From Prevotella sp. (lineage in GTDB: Bacteria; Bacteroidota; Bacteroidia; Bacteroidales; Bacteroidaceae): a stretch of 64,000 nt of DNA. The stretch lies in contig JAIKZG010000018.1 in NCBI GenBank assembly GCA_024682415.1, positions 50,404 to 114,403 of the forward strand. Reading direction: 5' to 3'. A program made the position numbers and the translations under genes. Below, piece by piece: positions 9,228 to 16,912 of this stretch. The notes beneath the pieces were generated by a model. It was not told the origin of the DNA and ran no database searches. It saw nothing but the letters and a program-made list of their open reading frames with translations. Every line of letters starts with the position of its first letter. Positions within the stretch are counted from its first letter, which is position 1.

Positions 9228-9994
9228 CGTATCGAAATGCTTCGGAAATTAAAAACAGGGTTGCAAAGTAGTATCGAAGTACTTCGATTATAGAAATCAA
9301 CTTGTTTTTTCGTATCGAAATGCTTCGGAAATGAAAAACAGAGTTGAAAAGTCGTATCGAAGTACTTAGATTATAGAAATCAACTTGATTTTTCGTATCG
9401 AAATGCTTCGGAAATTGAAAACATGGTTGCAAAGTTCCATCGAAGCGCTTAGATGATAGAAATCAACTTGATTTTTCGTATCGAAATGCTTAGAAAATTA
9501 AAAACAGGGTTGAAAAGTTCCATCGAAGCGCTTCGATTATAGAAATCAACTTGTTTTTTCGTATCGAAATGCTTCGGAAATGAAAATCAGGGTTGAAAAG
9601 TAGTATCGAAGTACTTCGATGATAGAAATCAACTTGTTTTTTCGTATCGAAATGCTTAGGAAATTAAAAACAGAGTTGAAAAGTTCCATCGAAACGTTTC
9701 GATGGAAGAAATAAAAAAGTTTTGGAGCACTTAAGCGTTTCGATACTCCAAATCATAGTCGCAAAGTAGTATCGAAGTATTTAGATGGAAGAAAACAACT
9801 TGATTTTTAATATCGAAATACTTAGGAAATTGAAATCATGGTTGCAAAGTAGTATCGAAGTACTTAGATGGAAGAAATCAACTTGATTTTTCGTATCGAA
9901 ACGCTTAGGAAATCCAAAACAGAGTTGATTTTTATTTTCTAAGCGCTTAAGCGCAATTTTTTTTCGTGAAAACTAAAATCTAAATGCTTAGATA
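9228..9994. repeat. 83-bp tandem array of palindromic boxes (about nine units)
   Basis: The 905-bp gap 9154-10058 contains no gene. It is filled by an 83-bp tandem repeat whose units begin CGTATCGAAATGCTT at 9228, 9311, 9394, 9477, 9560 and 9643, then degenerate copies at 9726, 9809 and 9892. Each unit carries two palindrome-like boxes: box A ATCGAAATGCTTCGG/AGG, and box B, 42 bp later, usually ATCGAAGTACTTCGAT or ATCGAAGCGCTTCGAT. The next box A is 41 bp further on. Box B is often a perfect 16-bp palindrome whose central bases vary while symmetry is kept. The last, decayed boxes (CTAAGCGCTTAAG near 9938, ATCTAAATGCTTAGAT at 9979) still hold the phase. Function unknown; see findings. Confidence 0.9.
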
Positions 9995-10058
9995 ATTTTA
10001 GGGGTACTGTGCTACGAGATTTTTTCTTCTTTTTTGCTTGCGGATTAGAAAACAAGAA

Positions 10059-10730
10059 TTATTCTTGCTGACCGCGATCAAGTTCGTTTTCGCAGTGCTT
10101 GATAATCTTTTCGGCAATTTCAAGATCTTTGGGCCAGTCGATGTCGATGGCTTCAATGTCTGATGTTTCGGCGAAATAAGGATTGGTGCCGATGCGCTGA
10201 TGCAGGTCTGTCCATACAGCGCGCTTGAAAATGTAGAAGGCACTCGTTTCCTCAAACACAGGGCGGATGCTCTGAGTGTGGGGGATGTGTTTCAAATCAT
10301 AGTTGAGAGGTTTACCGTCGTACCACGCGAATGTTTGAATGCGACGGCAGCTGAAAGCGGAGTCGTTATTGCCGCTTATTATGTGGGAGAGGGCGCCCTC
10401 GATGGTGGCAGATTTGATGAATGGCGAAGTGGTGTGGGCAAGCACATAGATGTCGGCATCTACGGCTTTGGTAAACTCATCGTAAATCTCTTCGCCAAGT
10501 ATGTCGTCGCTGTCAAGATAGGCAGGGCGTTTAAGGAGTTTTACTCCGCTTGGCAGATATTGCGCTATTGCGTCGCTGCTGCAATAGGCATAGATTTCAT
10601 CAATATGGTTTACACGAATCAATGAGTCGAAAACATAGCTGAGCAAAGGTTTGCCGTCCAGCAATTTCAGGTTCTTGTTGGGCACACGCTTGCTGTTTAA
10701 ACGGATAGGAACAAATGCTACAATCTTCAT
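10059..10730 (-). CDS. Cytidylyltransferase family protein (CMP-sugar synthetase-like)
   Basis: A 223-residue cytoplasmic nucleotidyltransferase. The N-terminus KIVAFVPIRLNSKRVPNKNLKLLDGKPLL is the CTP-binding signature of the CMP-NeuAc/CMP-Kdo synthetase family. Later motifs are YLDSDDILGEEIYDEF, LAHTTSPFI and EAIDIDWPKDLEIAEKI (metal and sugar site). The start is placed at the Met opening MKIVAF; an upstream Met would only add a basic tail. The substrate is not defined by the sequence: no sialic acid or legionaminic acid synthase lies nearby, so it could act on a nonulosonate, Kdo-like or other sugar for a surface glycan. menA follows downstream on the same strand 74 bp behind its ACAGAT-type repeat. 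Confidence 0.8.
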   Translation of the reverse strand: MKIVAFVPIRLNSKRVPNKNLKLLDGKPLLSYVFDSLIRVNHIDEIYAYCSSDAIAQYLPSGVKLLKRPAYLDSDDILGEEIYDEFTKAVDADIYVLAHTTSPFIKSATIEGALSHIISGNNDSAFSCRRIQTFAWYDGKPLNYDLKHIPHTQSIRPVFEETSAFYIFKRAVWTDLHQRIGTNPYFAETSDIEAIDIDWPKDLEIAEKIIKHCENELDRGQQE

Positions 10731-10756
10731 TTTCTTTCTTGTTTTAAAATTGGTTC

Positions 10757-10802
10757 TCACAGATTATCACAGATAACACGGATTTTTAAGTATTCACAGG
10801 TA
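10757..10802. repeat. ACAGAT-rich dispersed repeat
   Basis: The sequence TCACAGATTATCACAGATAACACGGATTTTT recurs in related forms at 11786-11806 (AAAGATAACGCGGATTTT) and at 40084-40272. It is a short dispersed intergenic repeat of CACAGAT/ACACGGAT words rather than a coding element. Confidence 0.6.
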
Positions 10803-10803
10803 A

Positions 10804-11706
10804 TTATGAAATCAGAAATCCTGAAGCTGTGAGGAGGCCGTAGATAAACATGTTGCGTGCTGTCTCGCCAAGTATCATGTTGAGAGCCTTTCCCTTTGCT
10901 ATTGCTTTCATGCGAAGCCAAGTCTTAACATGAAACGCTATATATATAATAGGTAAAAGGGCTGCAAAAGGGTGCTCCGAAAAATGCGCGAAGCCTAATG
11001 CCCAGGCTGCAACGCCGAGGGCGAGATAAAGATGCAGCGAGCGTGCTGCTCCGAGCCTTACCACAAGAGTTTTTTTGCCAGCTCGTATGTCGTTGTCGAT
11101 GTCGCGGAAGTTGTTTACTACGAGCAGCGTGTCGATGACGAGTCCGCAGGCGATGGAAGCAATGACCACTGTGGCTGGAATGCTTTTCATGCCGTCGGGC
11201 ATTTCAAGATAATAGGAAAGGCACACGGGCACAACGCCGAAAAACACGAGCACAAGCAAATCGCCAAGTCCGAGATAAGACAGGGAGGTGGTGTAAAGAA
11301 AACAAAACAACACGCAGAGCACGCCAACGATAATCATTTCCCAACCACCGAAAAAGATGAGTGGCAAGCCGATAAGGCAAGCTATGATGGTGGTAACGGC
11401 AATTCCCACTTTCATTGCATTGAGGGAAATCCATCCCTGAGCGCATGCTCGCTTCGGACCAAGGCGCGTTTCGTCGTCGTTGCCACGCACGAAGTCGAAG
11501 TAATCGTTGATGAAGTTGGCGTCGATCTGCATTATGAAAGCGAAGAGAAAACAGAGCACGGCAGGGATTACCTGAATGCTTAATTTAGCGGTGGAGAAAG
11601 CCATTGCCGTGGCAATCATCACAGGCACGGAAGCACCGGTCAGCGTCTTGGGGCGTGCTGCCAACAACCATGCCTTAAAAGAATTGGTTGTTATTTTATT
11701 TTCCAT
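10804..11706 (-). CDS. menA: 1,4-dihydroxy-2-naphthoate polyprenyltransferase
   Basis: A 300-residue integral membrane prenyltransferase of menaquinone synthesis (UbiA superfamily). It attaches the polyprenyl tail to 1,4-dihydroxy-2-naphthoate. The opening SFKAWLLAARPKTLTGASVPVMIATAMAF is typical of MenA. The first Asp-rich motif is NFINDYFDFVRGNDDE and the second NFRDIDNDIRAGKKTLVVRLG; both bind Mg-diphosphate. About eight or nine membrane segments are visible. The start is set at MENKITTNSF; the upstream MFIFATHQQ is unlikely to be translated. Other men genes are not in this window. The gene is divergent from the HD-domain gene, with overlapping promoter elements between them. Confidence 0.93.
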   Translation of the reverse strand: MENKITTNSFKAWLLAARPKTLTGASVPVMIATAMAFSTAKLSIQVIPAVLCFLFAFIMQIDANFINDYFDFVRGNDDETRLGPKRACAQGWISLNAMKVGIAVTTIIACLIGLPLIFFGGWEMIIVGVLCVLFCFLYTTSLSYLGLGDLLVLVFFGVVPVCLSYYLEMPDGMKSIPATVVIASIACGLVIDTLLVVNNFRDIDNDIRAGKKTLVVRLGAARSLHLYLALGVAAWALGFAHFSEHPFAALLPIIYIAFHVKTWLRMKAIAKGKALNMILGETARNMFIYGLLTASGFLIS

Positions 11707-11746
11707 ATTTTCTTGTTGATGGGTTGCAAAAATAAACATAATTCAT

Positions 11747-11762
11747 TATATTTGCAAAGATA
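11747..11762. promoter_or_regulatory. Abutting -7 elements of divergent promoters (menA / HD gene)
   Basis: TATATTTG (plus strand, 11747-11754) is followed directly by CAAAGATA (11755-11762), which is TATCTTTG on the minus strand. Both match the Bacteroidota -7 consensus TAnnTTTG. Because the two -7 boxes touch, RNA polymerase could probably not occupy both at once. The -33 elements are weak on both sides. Confidence 0.5.
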
Positions 11763-11809
11763 ACGTAAATTAATCTTTCTCATATTATCAAAGATAACGC
11801 GGATTTTCG

Positions 11810-12457
11810 ATGCCAAAAGAAAATATCAACCTGGAACTTATGTCATTTATCGAAACAAGTATCTTGCCTCGATATAATTCACTGGGCAAATCTCATGGAT
11901 TGCGCCATGTGCTTCATGTAATAGAAAATAGCAAAAAACTTGCCGCCGCCACGGGAGCTGACATCAATATGGTGTATGCCATAGCAGCTTATCATGACTT
12001 AGGCATGGAGGGACCGCGCGCCATACATCACATCACGGGCGGACGCATTCTTGCCGGCGACGCAAGATTGAGAAAATGGTTCTCGCCAGAGCAGATAAAG
12101 ATAATGAAGGAGGCTGTGGAAGACCATCGCGCCTCTTCTTCTCACACTCCGCGCAGCCTTTACGGAAAGATTATTGCCGAAGCCGACCGCGACCTGATAC
12201 CCGACGAGGTATTCCGCCGTGCAGTGGAGTTTGGTCTGGAAAACGAACCAGATAAAGATAAGGAAGAGCAGTGGGAACGATTCTCGCGCCACATGGATGA
12301 GAAATATTCCGCAACAGGCTATCTTAGATTGTGGATTCCTAATTCGCCAAACGAGGCAGGGCTTGCCGAAATACGCTCTACGATAAGCGATAGGAAGGCA
12401 TTGCGAGATGTGTTTGAACGCTTCTATGCCGAAACAATAGGCGATAATTCTATCTGA
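11810..12457 (+). CDS. HD-domain phosphohydrolase family protein
   Basis: A 215-residue cytoplasmic protein with an HD-type metal-binding domain. SHGLRHVLHVIENSKKLA (first His), AIAAYHDLGMEGPRAIHHITGGRIL (the HD pair) and VEDHRASS...IIAEADRDL (later ligands) give the usual order. HD proteins of this size hydrolyse phosphomonoesters or nucleotides, but the sequence does not reveal the substrate. A second Met (MSFIETS, residue 11) is an equally good start and matches the usual beginning of this family (SILPRYNSL). Divergent from menA. Confidence 0.75.
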   Translation: MPKENINLELMSFIETSILPRYNSLGKSHGLRHVLHVIENSKKLAAATGADINMVYAIAAYHDLGMEGPRAIHHITGGRILAGDARLRKWFSPEQIKIMKEAVEDHRASSSHTPRSLYGKIIAEADRDLIPDEVFRRAVEFGLENEPDKDKEEQWERFSRHMDEKYSATGYLRLWIPNSPNEAGLAEIRSTISDRKALRDVFERFYAETIGDNSI

Positions 12458-12513
12458 AACTATGCAAAAAACAAAATTAATATTAAGAAAATACAAGTGC
12501 AATCGTTTGCATA

Positions 12514-12587
12514 GGGGGGGGGTAAGTTAAAGGAAGTGAATTTCTGTACTTTTTTCTTGTATATGTGACAGTGACCATATACCTTTG
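12514..12587 (+). promoter_or_regulatory. Promoter region of the exopolysaccharide locus, with G9 tract and operator-like dyad
   Basis: Three elements precede the first gene (ATG 12627). A homopolymer of nine G lies at 12514-12522. A perfect inverted repeat GTATATG-N10-CATATAC lies at 12559-12582. A -7 element TACCTTTG lies at 12580-12587, with CTTG about 20 bp upstream as a weak -33. The dyad overlaps the spacer and the -7, as a repressor or activator site would. Confidence 0.6.
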
Positions 12588-12626
12588 CACGAACTTAACA
12601 TGTATATATAGAGTATTGAAAGATTT

Positions 12627-13997
12627 ATGTCACATCCAATTAGAGTTTTTACGGTATTTTCCATAGGCTGCCTATGTATCTGTAGTGCGCATGCGCAGAA
12701 GGGTACAGGCAAGGAAGGAGAAGTGATACTGCAAAAGCTCGACAAAAATTTCAAAACCCTTGATGCACTGATTCTTGGACGAAACGTTAAGTCTTCGAAA
12801 AGTAATTATAATGCAGGTAACTCTACTTTTGTATATTATAATAAAGGTAACAATGCAACGGGCGTAGATTCCGTGTTGAGTAATCGCACCATAGCTCAGA
12901 TAGGTGAGCTGAAAGGTGAAACAGGGTTGCTCGTGACGGGACAGACATATTATCGCCCCAATGCCGATTTAGGCATAGAAGATGATGAAGGTGTAGTGTC
13001 GCGATATAAAGCTAAGGCACAGGTCGAGCTGGAATGGGATTTCCTCCACAGCGCGCTATATCGTCAGCGAGAAAGAATTCAGGAACTGGTAATAAAGGAA
13101 GAAATCGACAGAAAGCAGATGCAGAAGGCAGGCAAAGGATTATATGTCAGCCGATTGCAGCAGTCTTTCCGCGATTTGTATGATAGCTTGCTTGCAGGCG
13201 TATTGACGCACCACTGCTATAATCTGCAATTGCTCAGCGACGCTCAGCAGTATCTTCTCAGACATGAAGACGTGAGCAGTGACGCGTTGTTGCAGATACT
13301 CAACGACAAGGCAGACAAAGACCGTATGCTCGCAGCCATCTCGCCTGATAAATATCATAAGAGCGACGACTTGTCTGATCCGTCGGGCGTGGCGGTGATG
13401 ATAGACACATTGTCGTTGTTTCACACGATAGAAACTACGCAGTACGACTTGGCTACCTTTGATTTGCGCATGCAGCTCATAGACAATGAAACGGCTACCA
13501 CCAGCTACTGGAACGCGGCTCACATCTCGCCCTTCGTGAGAGGTTCATATTATGTACGCGCGCATGAGAAGAATTCTACAAATGTAGACGTTGGCGTCAC
13601 GTTCAGATTTCCTCTCTCGGCTGAGGCAGCAAGGCATAAGAAGACATTGAAGGCTCAGAAGTCGGTGCTCGAGGCGGAACGCGCGCAGATGAAGCAGCAA
13701 CTGCTTGAAACTGCCAGGCTTACTGTTATCGATGTGGAAAGGCTCAACCGCCTGTCGATGGGAGAGCTTGAAAGGCTTAGAAAACTTAAAAAGTATATCG
13801 CCATGAGGGTGAATGCCTACAACCACAGAGTGGGAGGATATAATCTTCTGGCGAGAGCTAAGGAATATAACAACTATCTGGGATGTTGGGAAAAACTTCT
13901 TGAATACCAGTATCGCAGAGACTGCCTTATCGCAAGTCTGCAAAATTATTTGTCGGGCAACTCTATCCTGCAGTATTGCAGAGAGATAAAACTGTAG
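12627..13997 (+). CDS. TolC-like outer membrane factor of the exopolysaccharide locus
   Basis: A 456-residue exported protein with a signal peptide cleaved near ...CSAHAQ (about residue 24) and no lipobox. Two long charged helical regions (about 125-225 and 330-420) flank beta-like segments such as HISPFVRGSYYVRAHEKNSTNVDVGVTFRFPLSAEA. The end (RVNAYNHRVGGYNLLARAKEYNNYLGCWEKLLEYQY) has the pattern of TolC-family outer membrane efflux proteins. Family membership is inferred from this two-fold helix/strand layout and from the HlyD-like adaptor gene that follows; sequence identity to classical TolC looks low. It would form the outer-membrane end of a polymer-export conduit. First gene of the locus. 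Confidence 0.6.
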   Translation: MSHPIRVFTVFSIGCLCICSAHAQKGTGKEGEVILQKLDKNFKTLDALILGRNVKSSKSNYNAGNSTFVYYNKGNNATGVDSVLSNRTIAQIGELKGETGLLVTGQTYYRPNADLGIEDDEGVVSRYKAKAQVELEWDFLHSALYRQRERIQELVIKEEIDRKQMQKAGKGLYVSRLQQSFRDLYDSLLAGVLTHHCYNLQLLSDAQQYLLRHEDVSSDALLQILNDKADKDRMLAAISPDKYHKSDDLSDPSGVAVMIDTLSLFHTIETTQYDLATFDLRMQLIDNETATTSYWNAAHISPFVRGSYYVRAHEKNSTNVDVGVTFRFPLSAEAARHKKTLKAQKSVLEAERAQMKQQLLETARLTVIDVERLNRLSMGELERLRKLKKYIAMRVNAYNHRVGGYNLLARAKEYNNYLGCWEKLLEYQYRRDCLIASLQNYLSGNSILQYCREIKL

Positions 13998-14130
13998 AAA
14001 CGGCTGGCTGGCATATATAGCACGCATATATTATAGAGAATTAATTGTATTATCACACGTATTTATAGCATTAATAGCATATATAGGTTCACACATTTAT
14101 TCAGACCTTGATATATAGAACACGCATTGG

Positions 14131-14151
14131 CAGCTCATTTCACTGAAAATG
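14131..14151 (+). other. Small hairpin before the adaptor gene
   Basis: CTCATTT-N6-AAATGAG forms a 7-bp stem in the 208-bp gap between the TolC-like and HlyD-like genes. There is no T tract, so it is more likely an RNA-processing or translation-affecting structure than a terminator. No separate promoter was recognised in the gap. Confidence 0.35.
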
Positions 14152-14205
14152 AGCGGCAGCATTTCATGTATTATAGTCGAAACTGTGTGCACACATATAA
14201 GGAAT

Positions 14206-15417
14206 ATGAGACAGTTTCAATTTAATAGTTTATCCGACCAGGATAATAATATTGAGGAAGTATTGCAGTATAGGAGAAAGAAGATCGCGCGTCAGCAGAT
14301 CGCCTTTGCCACTATACTGTTTATTATATTATTGTTGCTTGGAGTCTATTTGTTTAATAAAATCACATACACAGAACTCGACGGATATGTAAGCATAGAG
14401 CTTAATGTGAAGAAGTCGCTTGATGATGTCTATGTAAAAGATCTTTATGTGCGTCCGGGTGATTTCGTTGTGCCTGGCGATACTTTGTATTCTTACGTCT
14501 ACACCAAGCCATTGATAGATTTAACTAATAACACAAACGAGCCTGTCATTCTCGATAGAGGCCGCCAGCTTAATCAGAAATATTCAGACCTCATAGAGGA
14601 AATAAAGGTGCTGAGAGCTAAAATAGCTACTCTAAGAAAGCAGATAGCCAATGAAGACCATAACATTTCGTTTGGCCTAAGCGGCAATTCTCATAAGTGG
14701 GATTTGCAGCGCACATTGCAGGTCACTAAGGAAGAACTCTCTGCAAAGATGGCGCAGTTACCTATGCTTCGCAGCCAGATTTCTCAGCTTGGCCGCAGCA
14801 TCAAGGCTTCTGCCTATCGTCATGGCAGAAATTTCATGATAAACGATGTGGTTACGGGTAAGTTTGGTCACATGGAAGCCTATCTGCAATATAGCATTGC
14901 CAAGGACTCAAGCATTGTCACCGACATCTATGTGCCTGAGAAAACATATATCTTCGCTCAAGACCCTGTATTGGAAATGCAGTCTATCAACTTGGAGCGA
15001 AGCGAGGCGCGTGTAATGGTCTACGTGCCTGCCAACAAGGTAAAGGATATGACGCTTGGTCGCCATGTGGAAGTGGAGTTTTCTGATGATTTGATTCTTG
15101 AGGGAACGGTGGCTATGATGGGTATGCACACGGAAGAGCTGCCAGAGCATCTGCGCAGCAATTTCATGCGTTCGGGCAGAGTGCTGCTCGCGCTCGTTGA
15201 GCTTGTGCCGGGGCAGAACATTCCTTACTGGGCAGTAACAAATAGAATGCCTGTCAAGGTGCGTTTCACAAATCTTGATTTGGATGCCGACGATCCGGGC
15301 AGAAAGAAGTATCATAACATTATGATGACTACCGGAAGCGGACTTACAAAGTCGTCTTACAAATTCCTTAAGGAACGTAACGACCAGATGCGAAAAAGAA
15401 ATCGCCATAACTTTTAA
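14206..15417 (+). CDS. HlyD-like membrane fusion (adaptor) protein
   Basis: A 403-residue inner-membrane-anchored periplasmic adaptor. A cytoplasmic N-terminus of about 30 residues is followed by one membrane helix (about 31-50, QIAFATILFIILLLLGVYLF), then a lipoyl-like half motif (ELNVKKSLDDVYVKDLYVRPGDFVVPGDTL, about 65-94), two coiled-coil helices (about 120-150 and 165-200), a second lipoyl-like half, and beta-barrel segments (EARVMVYVPANKVKDMTLGRHVEVEFSDD). This order is that of HlyD/EmrA adaptors and of the periplasmic part of Alg44-like polymer exporters. The chosen Met (MRQFQF) lies behind AAGGA; an upstream in-frame Met would add 19 residues. It overlaps the next gene at TAATG, indicating translational coupling. 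Confidence 0.75.
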   Translation: MRQFQFNSLSDQDNNIEEVLQYRRKKIARQQIAFATILFIILLLLGVYLFNKITYTELDGYVSIELNVKKSLDDVYVKDLYVRPGDFVVPGDTLYSYVYTKPLIDLTNNTNEPVILDRGRQLNQKYSDLIEEIKVLRAKIATLRKQIANEDHNISFGLSGNSHKWDLQRTLQVTKEELSAKMAQLPMLRSQISQLGRSIKASAYRHGRNFMINDVVTGKFGHMEAYLQYSIAKDSSIVTDIYVPEKTYIFAQDPVLEMQSINLERSEARVMVYVPANKVKDMTLGRHVEVEFSDDLILEGTVAMMGMHTEELPEHLRSNFMRSGRVLLALVELVPGQNIPYWAVTNRMPVKVRFTNLDLDADDPGRKKYHNIMMTTGSGLTKSSYKFLKERNDQMRKRNRHNF

Positions 15418-16847
15418 TGAATAAAATGCAAAGCACAATGGATTCATTACAGAATAGCAGCTACGAAATCGTAGTGAATAGCAACAACAGAAAGATTCTC
15501 GTTCTCAAAGACTTCGTAAACGTTGAGAGAGAGAGCGACTTGAAATATGAAGATTTCGACGCTATGTATGTCGATTTCGTGGGCAGATCTTCTAATGCCA
15601 ACTTTGCCATACTCTGGGAAGTGCTTCCAATGATGTATAGCAAGAGCTGGCTGAAGCCTCTGTTTCTCAATTCGCGTATGCGCGAACGTCTGTCGCGTTT
15701 TGCCCCTGTGTGCGATGGTTTTGCTCCTTCGCCTTTCGACAACGGCATGACTGAGAAGATAGAAATTGTGCTCGACACGGTGGGGCGCTCCGGAGTAAAT
15801 AGAAAAATGGACGAGGTGAACTCTCCTGAGGATATGCTTATCAATATGTGTCGCTATTGTGTTTCGCGCGGTATCTTCACATTCACCAACGCTTCTGTGC
15901 GTGGTTATGCCAAGGGCTTCTGCCAGGTAATCAACTCTCTGCTTGGCGAGAACGCCTATATGGACAGCCGTCCTTATTTCCAGCAGAAATTGCAGGAACT
16001 GGGATATGCTCGCAAGGTGAAGTTCGTAGAGCGCATCTATCTCTGCCCGAGCTGCAACGACAGCCATCTGATGTATATTGAGAGCTGCCCCAAGTGCGAT
16101 AGTTCCGACATCAAGGAGCAGAGCGTGATTCATCATTTCCGTTGTGCCAATGTTTCTCCTGAGTCTACTTATAATTTCGACGGCAGGCTGCGTTGCCCTA
16201 AGTGTAAGCAGTTTCTTCGCCACATCGGTGTAGACTACGACCGCCCTGCTTCCGTCTATAGTTGCCATTCATGCGGCGACTCATTCCTCAATGCCAAGAT
16301 GCGCGTCACCTGCACAAAGTGTGGCGGTTCTTACGATCCGAGCGAGCTTGTGCCTTTCGATGTGGTGGAATATGAGTTTACCGAAGCCGGACTTAACGCT
16401 CTCGTTACCGATGAGGTGCGCATCAATGCCGCCAAGAATCTATTTGCCGGCTATGTAGACGACTTTAATAATTATATCGACACTCTGCGTCTGCTCGCGC
16501 TGCGCTCTGCAAAGCGTTCGGATGATGTAATTTCAGTGATAAGAATGCGAGTGGAATATGCCAGCAAGGTGTGGAGCGACGATGATATGCGAGAAGTGCT
16601 GACTGCTCTTGTGCGTCGTCTGTTCTTCTGCAAACTTTCCGTAAAACGGGGCAGCATTTACATAATGCAGGCAGTGACTGAGCAGGATTTGGAGCATGAG
16701 ATGCAATTCGCTCAGGAAGCCATAAAGGAGGAAATAGACAAGCATATCGCAAATGCTTCTGAGGCTAACTGCATGATCGACGCCTTTACATATCGCCGTG
16801 GCGACAACTTGAACAGCTTCGTTCAAAATATAAGCGAAATAAAATAA
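15417..16847 (+). CDS. Multi-zinc-ribbon protein, TackOD1-like, of the exopolysaccharide locus
   Basis: A 476-residue, apparently cytoplasmic protein (no signal peptide or membrane segment). Its centre holds five CxxC pairs: C210/C213, C224/C227, C260/C263, C283/C286 and C299/C302, plus C243. The spacing (CPSCNDSHLMYIESCPKC, then HHFRC, then CPKC with a following GVDYDRP, then CHSC) resembles the metal-binding domain called TackOD1, first named as an output domain of archaeal regulators. The N-terminal 200 residues and C-terminal helices are not recognised. Its start overlaps the stop of the adaptor gene, and the GT2 synthase gene follows. A regulatory or scaffolding role for the synthase, in place of a PilZ/c-di-GMP subunit, is inference. 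Functionally uncharacterised as far as I know. Confidence 0.65.
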   Translation: MNKMQSTMDSLQNSSYEIVVNSNNRKILVLKDFVNVERESDLKYEDFDAMYVDFVGRSSNANFAILWEVLPMMYSKSWLKPLFLNSRMRERLSRFAPVCDGFAPSPFDNGMTEKIEIVLDTVGRSGVNRKMDEVNSPEDMLINMCRYCVSRGIFTFTNASVRGYAKGFCQVINSLLGENAYMDSRPYFQQKLQELGYARKVKFVERIYLCPSCNDSHLMYIESCPKCDSSDIKEQSVIHHFRCANVSPESTYNFDGRLRCPKCKQFLRHIGVDYDRPASVYSCHSCGDSFLNAKMRVTCTKCGGSYDPSELVPFDVVEYEFTEAGLNALVTDEVRINAAKNLFAGYVDDFNNYIDTLRLLALRSAKRSDDVISVIRMRVEYASKVWSDDDMREVLTALVRRLFFCKLSVKRGSIYIMQAVTEQDLEHEMQFAQEAIKEEIDKHIANASEANCMIDAFTYRRGDNLNSFVQNISEIK

Positions 16848-16851
16848 AAAA

Positions 16852-16873
16852 CGTGTGGGAATTTTCCACGCGA
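16852..16873 (+). other. Intercistronic hairpin
   Basis: CGTGTGG/GAATTTT/CCACGCG forms a short stem-loop just after the zinc-ribbon gene and before the synthase gene. There is no T run, so partial processing or RNA stabilisation is more likely than termination. Confidence 0.35.
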
Positions 16874-16912
16874 TGTACACATAAATTCACACATATCACT
16901 CAGAACTGAACA

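Noticed and set aside
9228..9994. CRISPR or iteron-type replication origin
   Set aside because: Period 83 bp has no variable spacers; no replication initiator gene is near. Iterons are usually shorter (about 20 bp) and adjacent to rep.
15447..16268. A 273-codon minus-strand open frame
   Set aside because: Antisense to the zinc-ribbon gene, whose regular cysteine spacing shows which strand codes.
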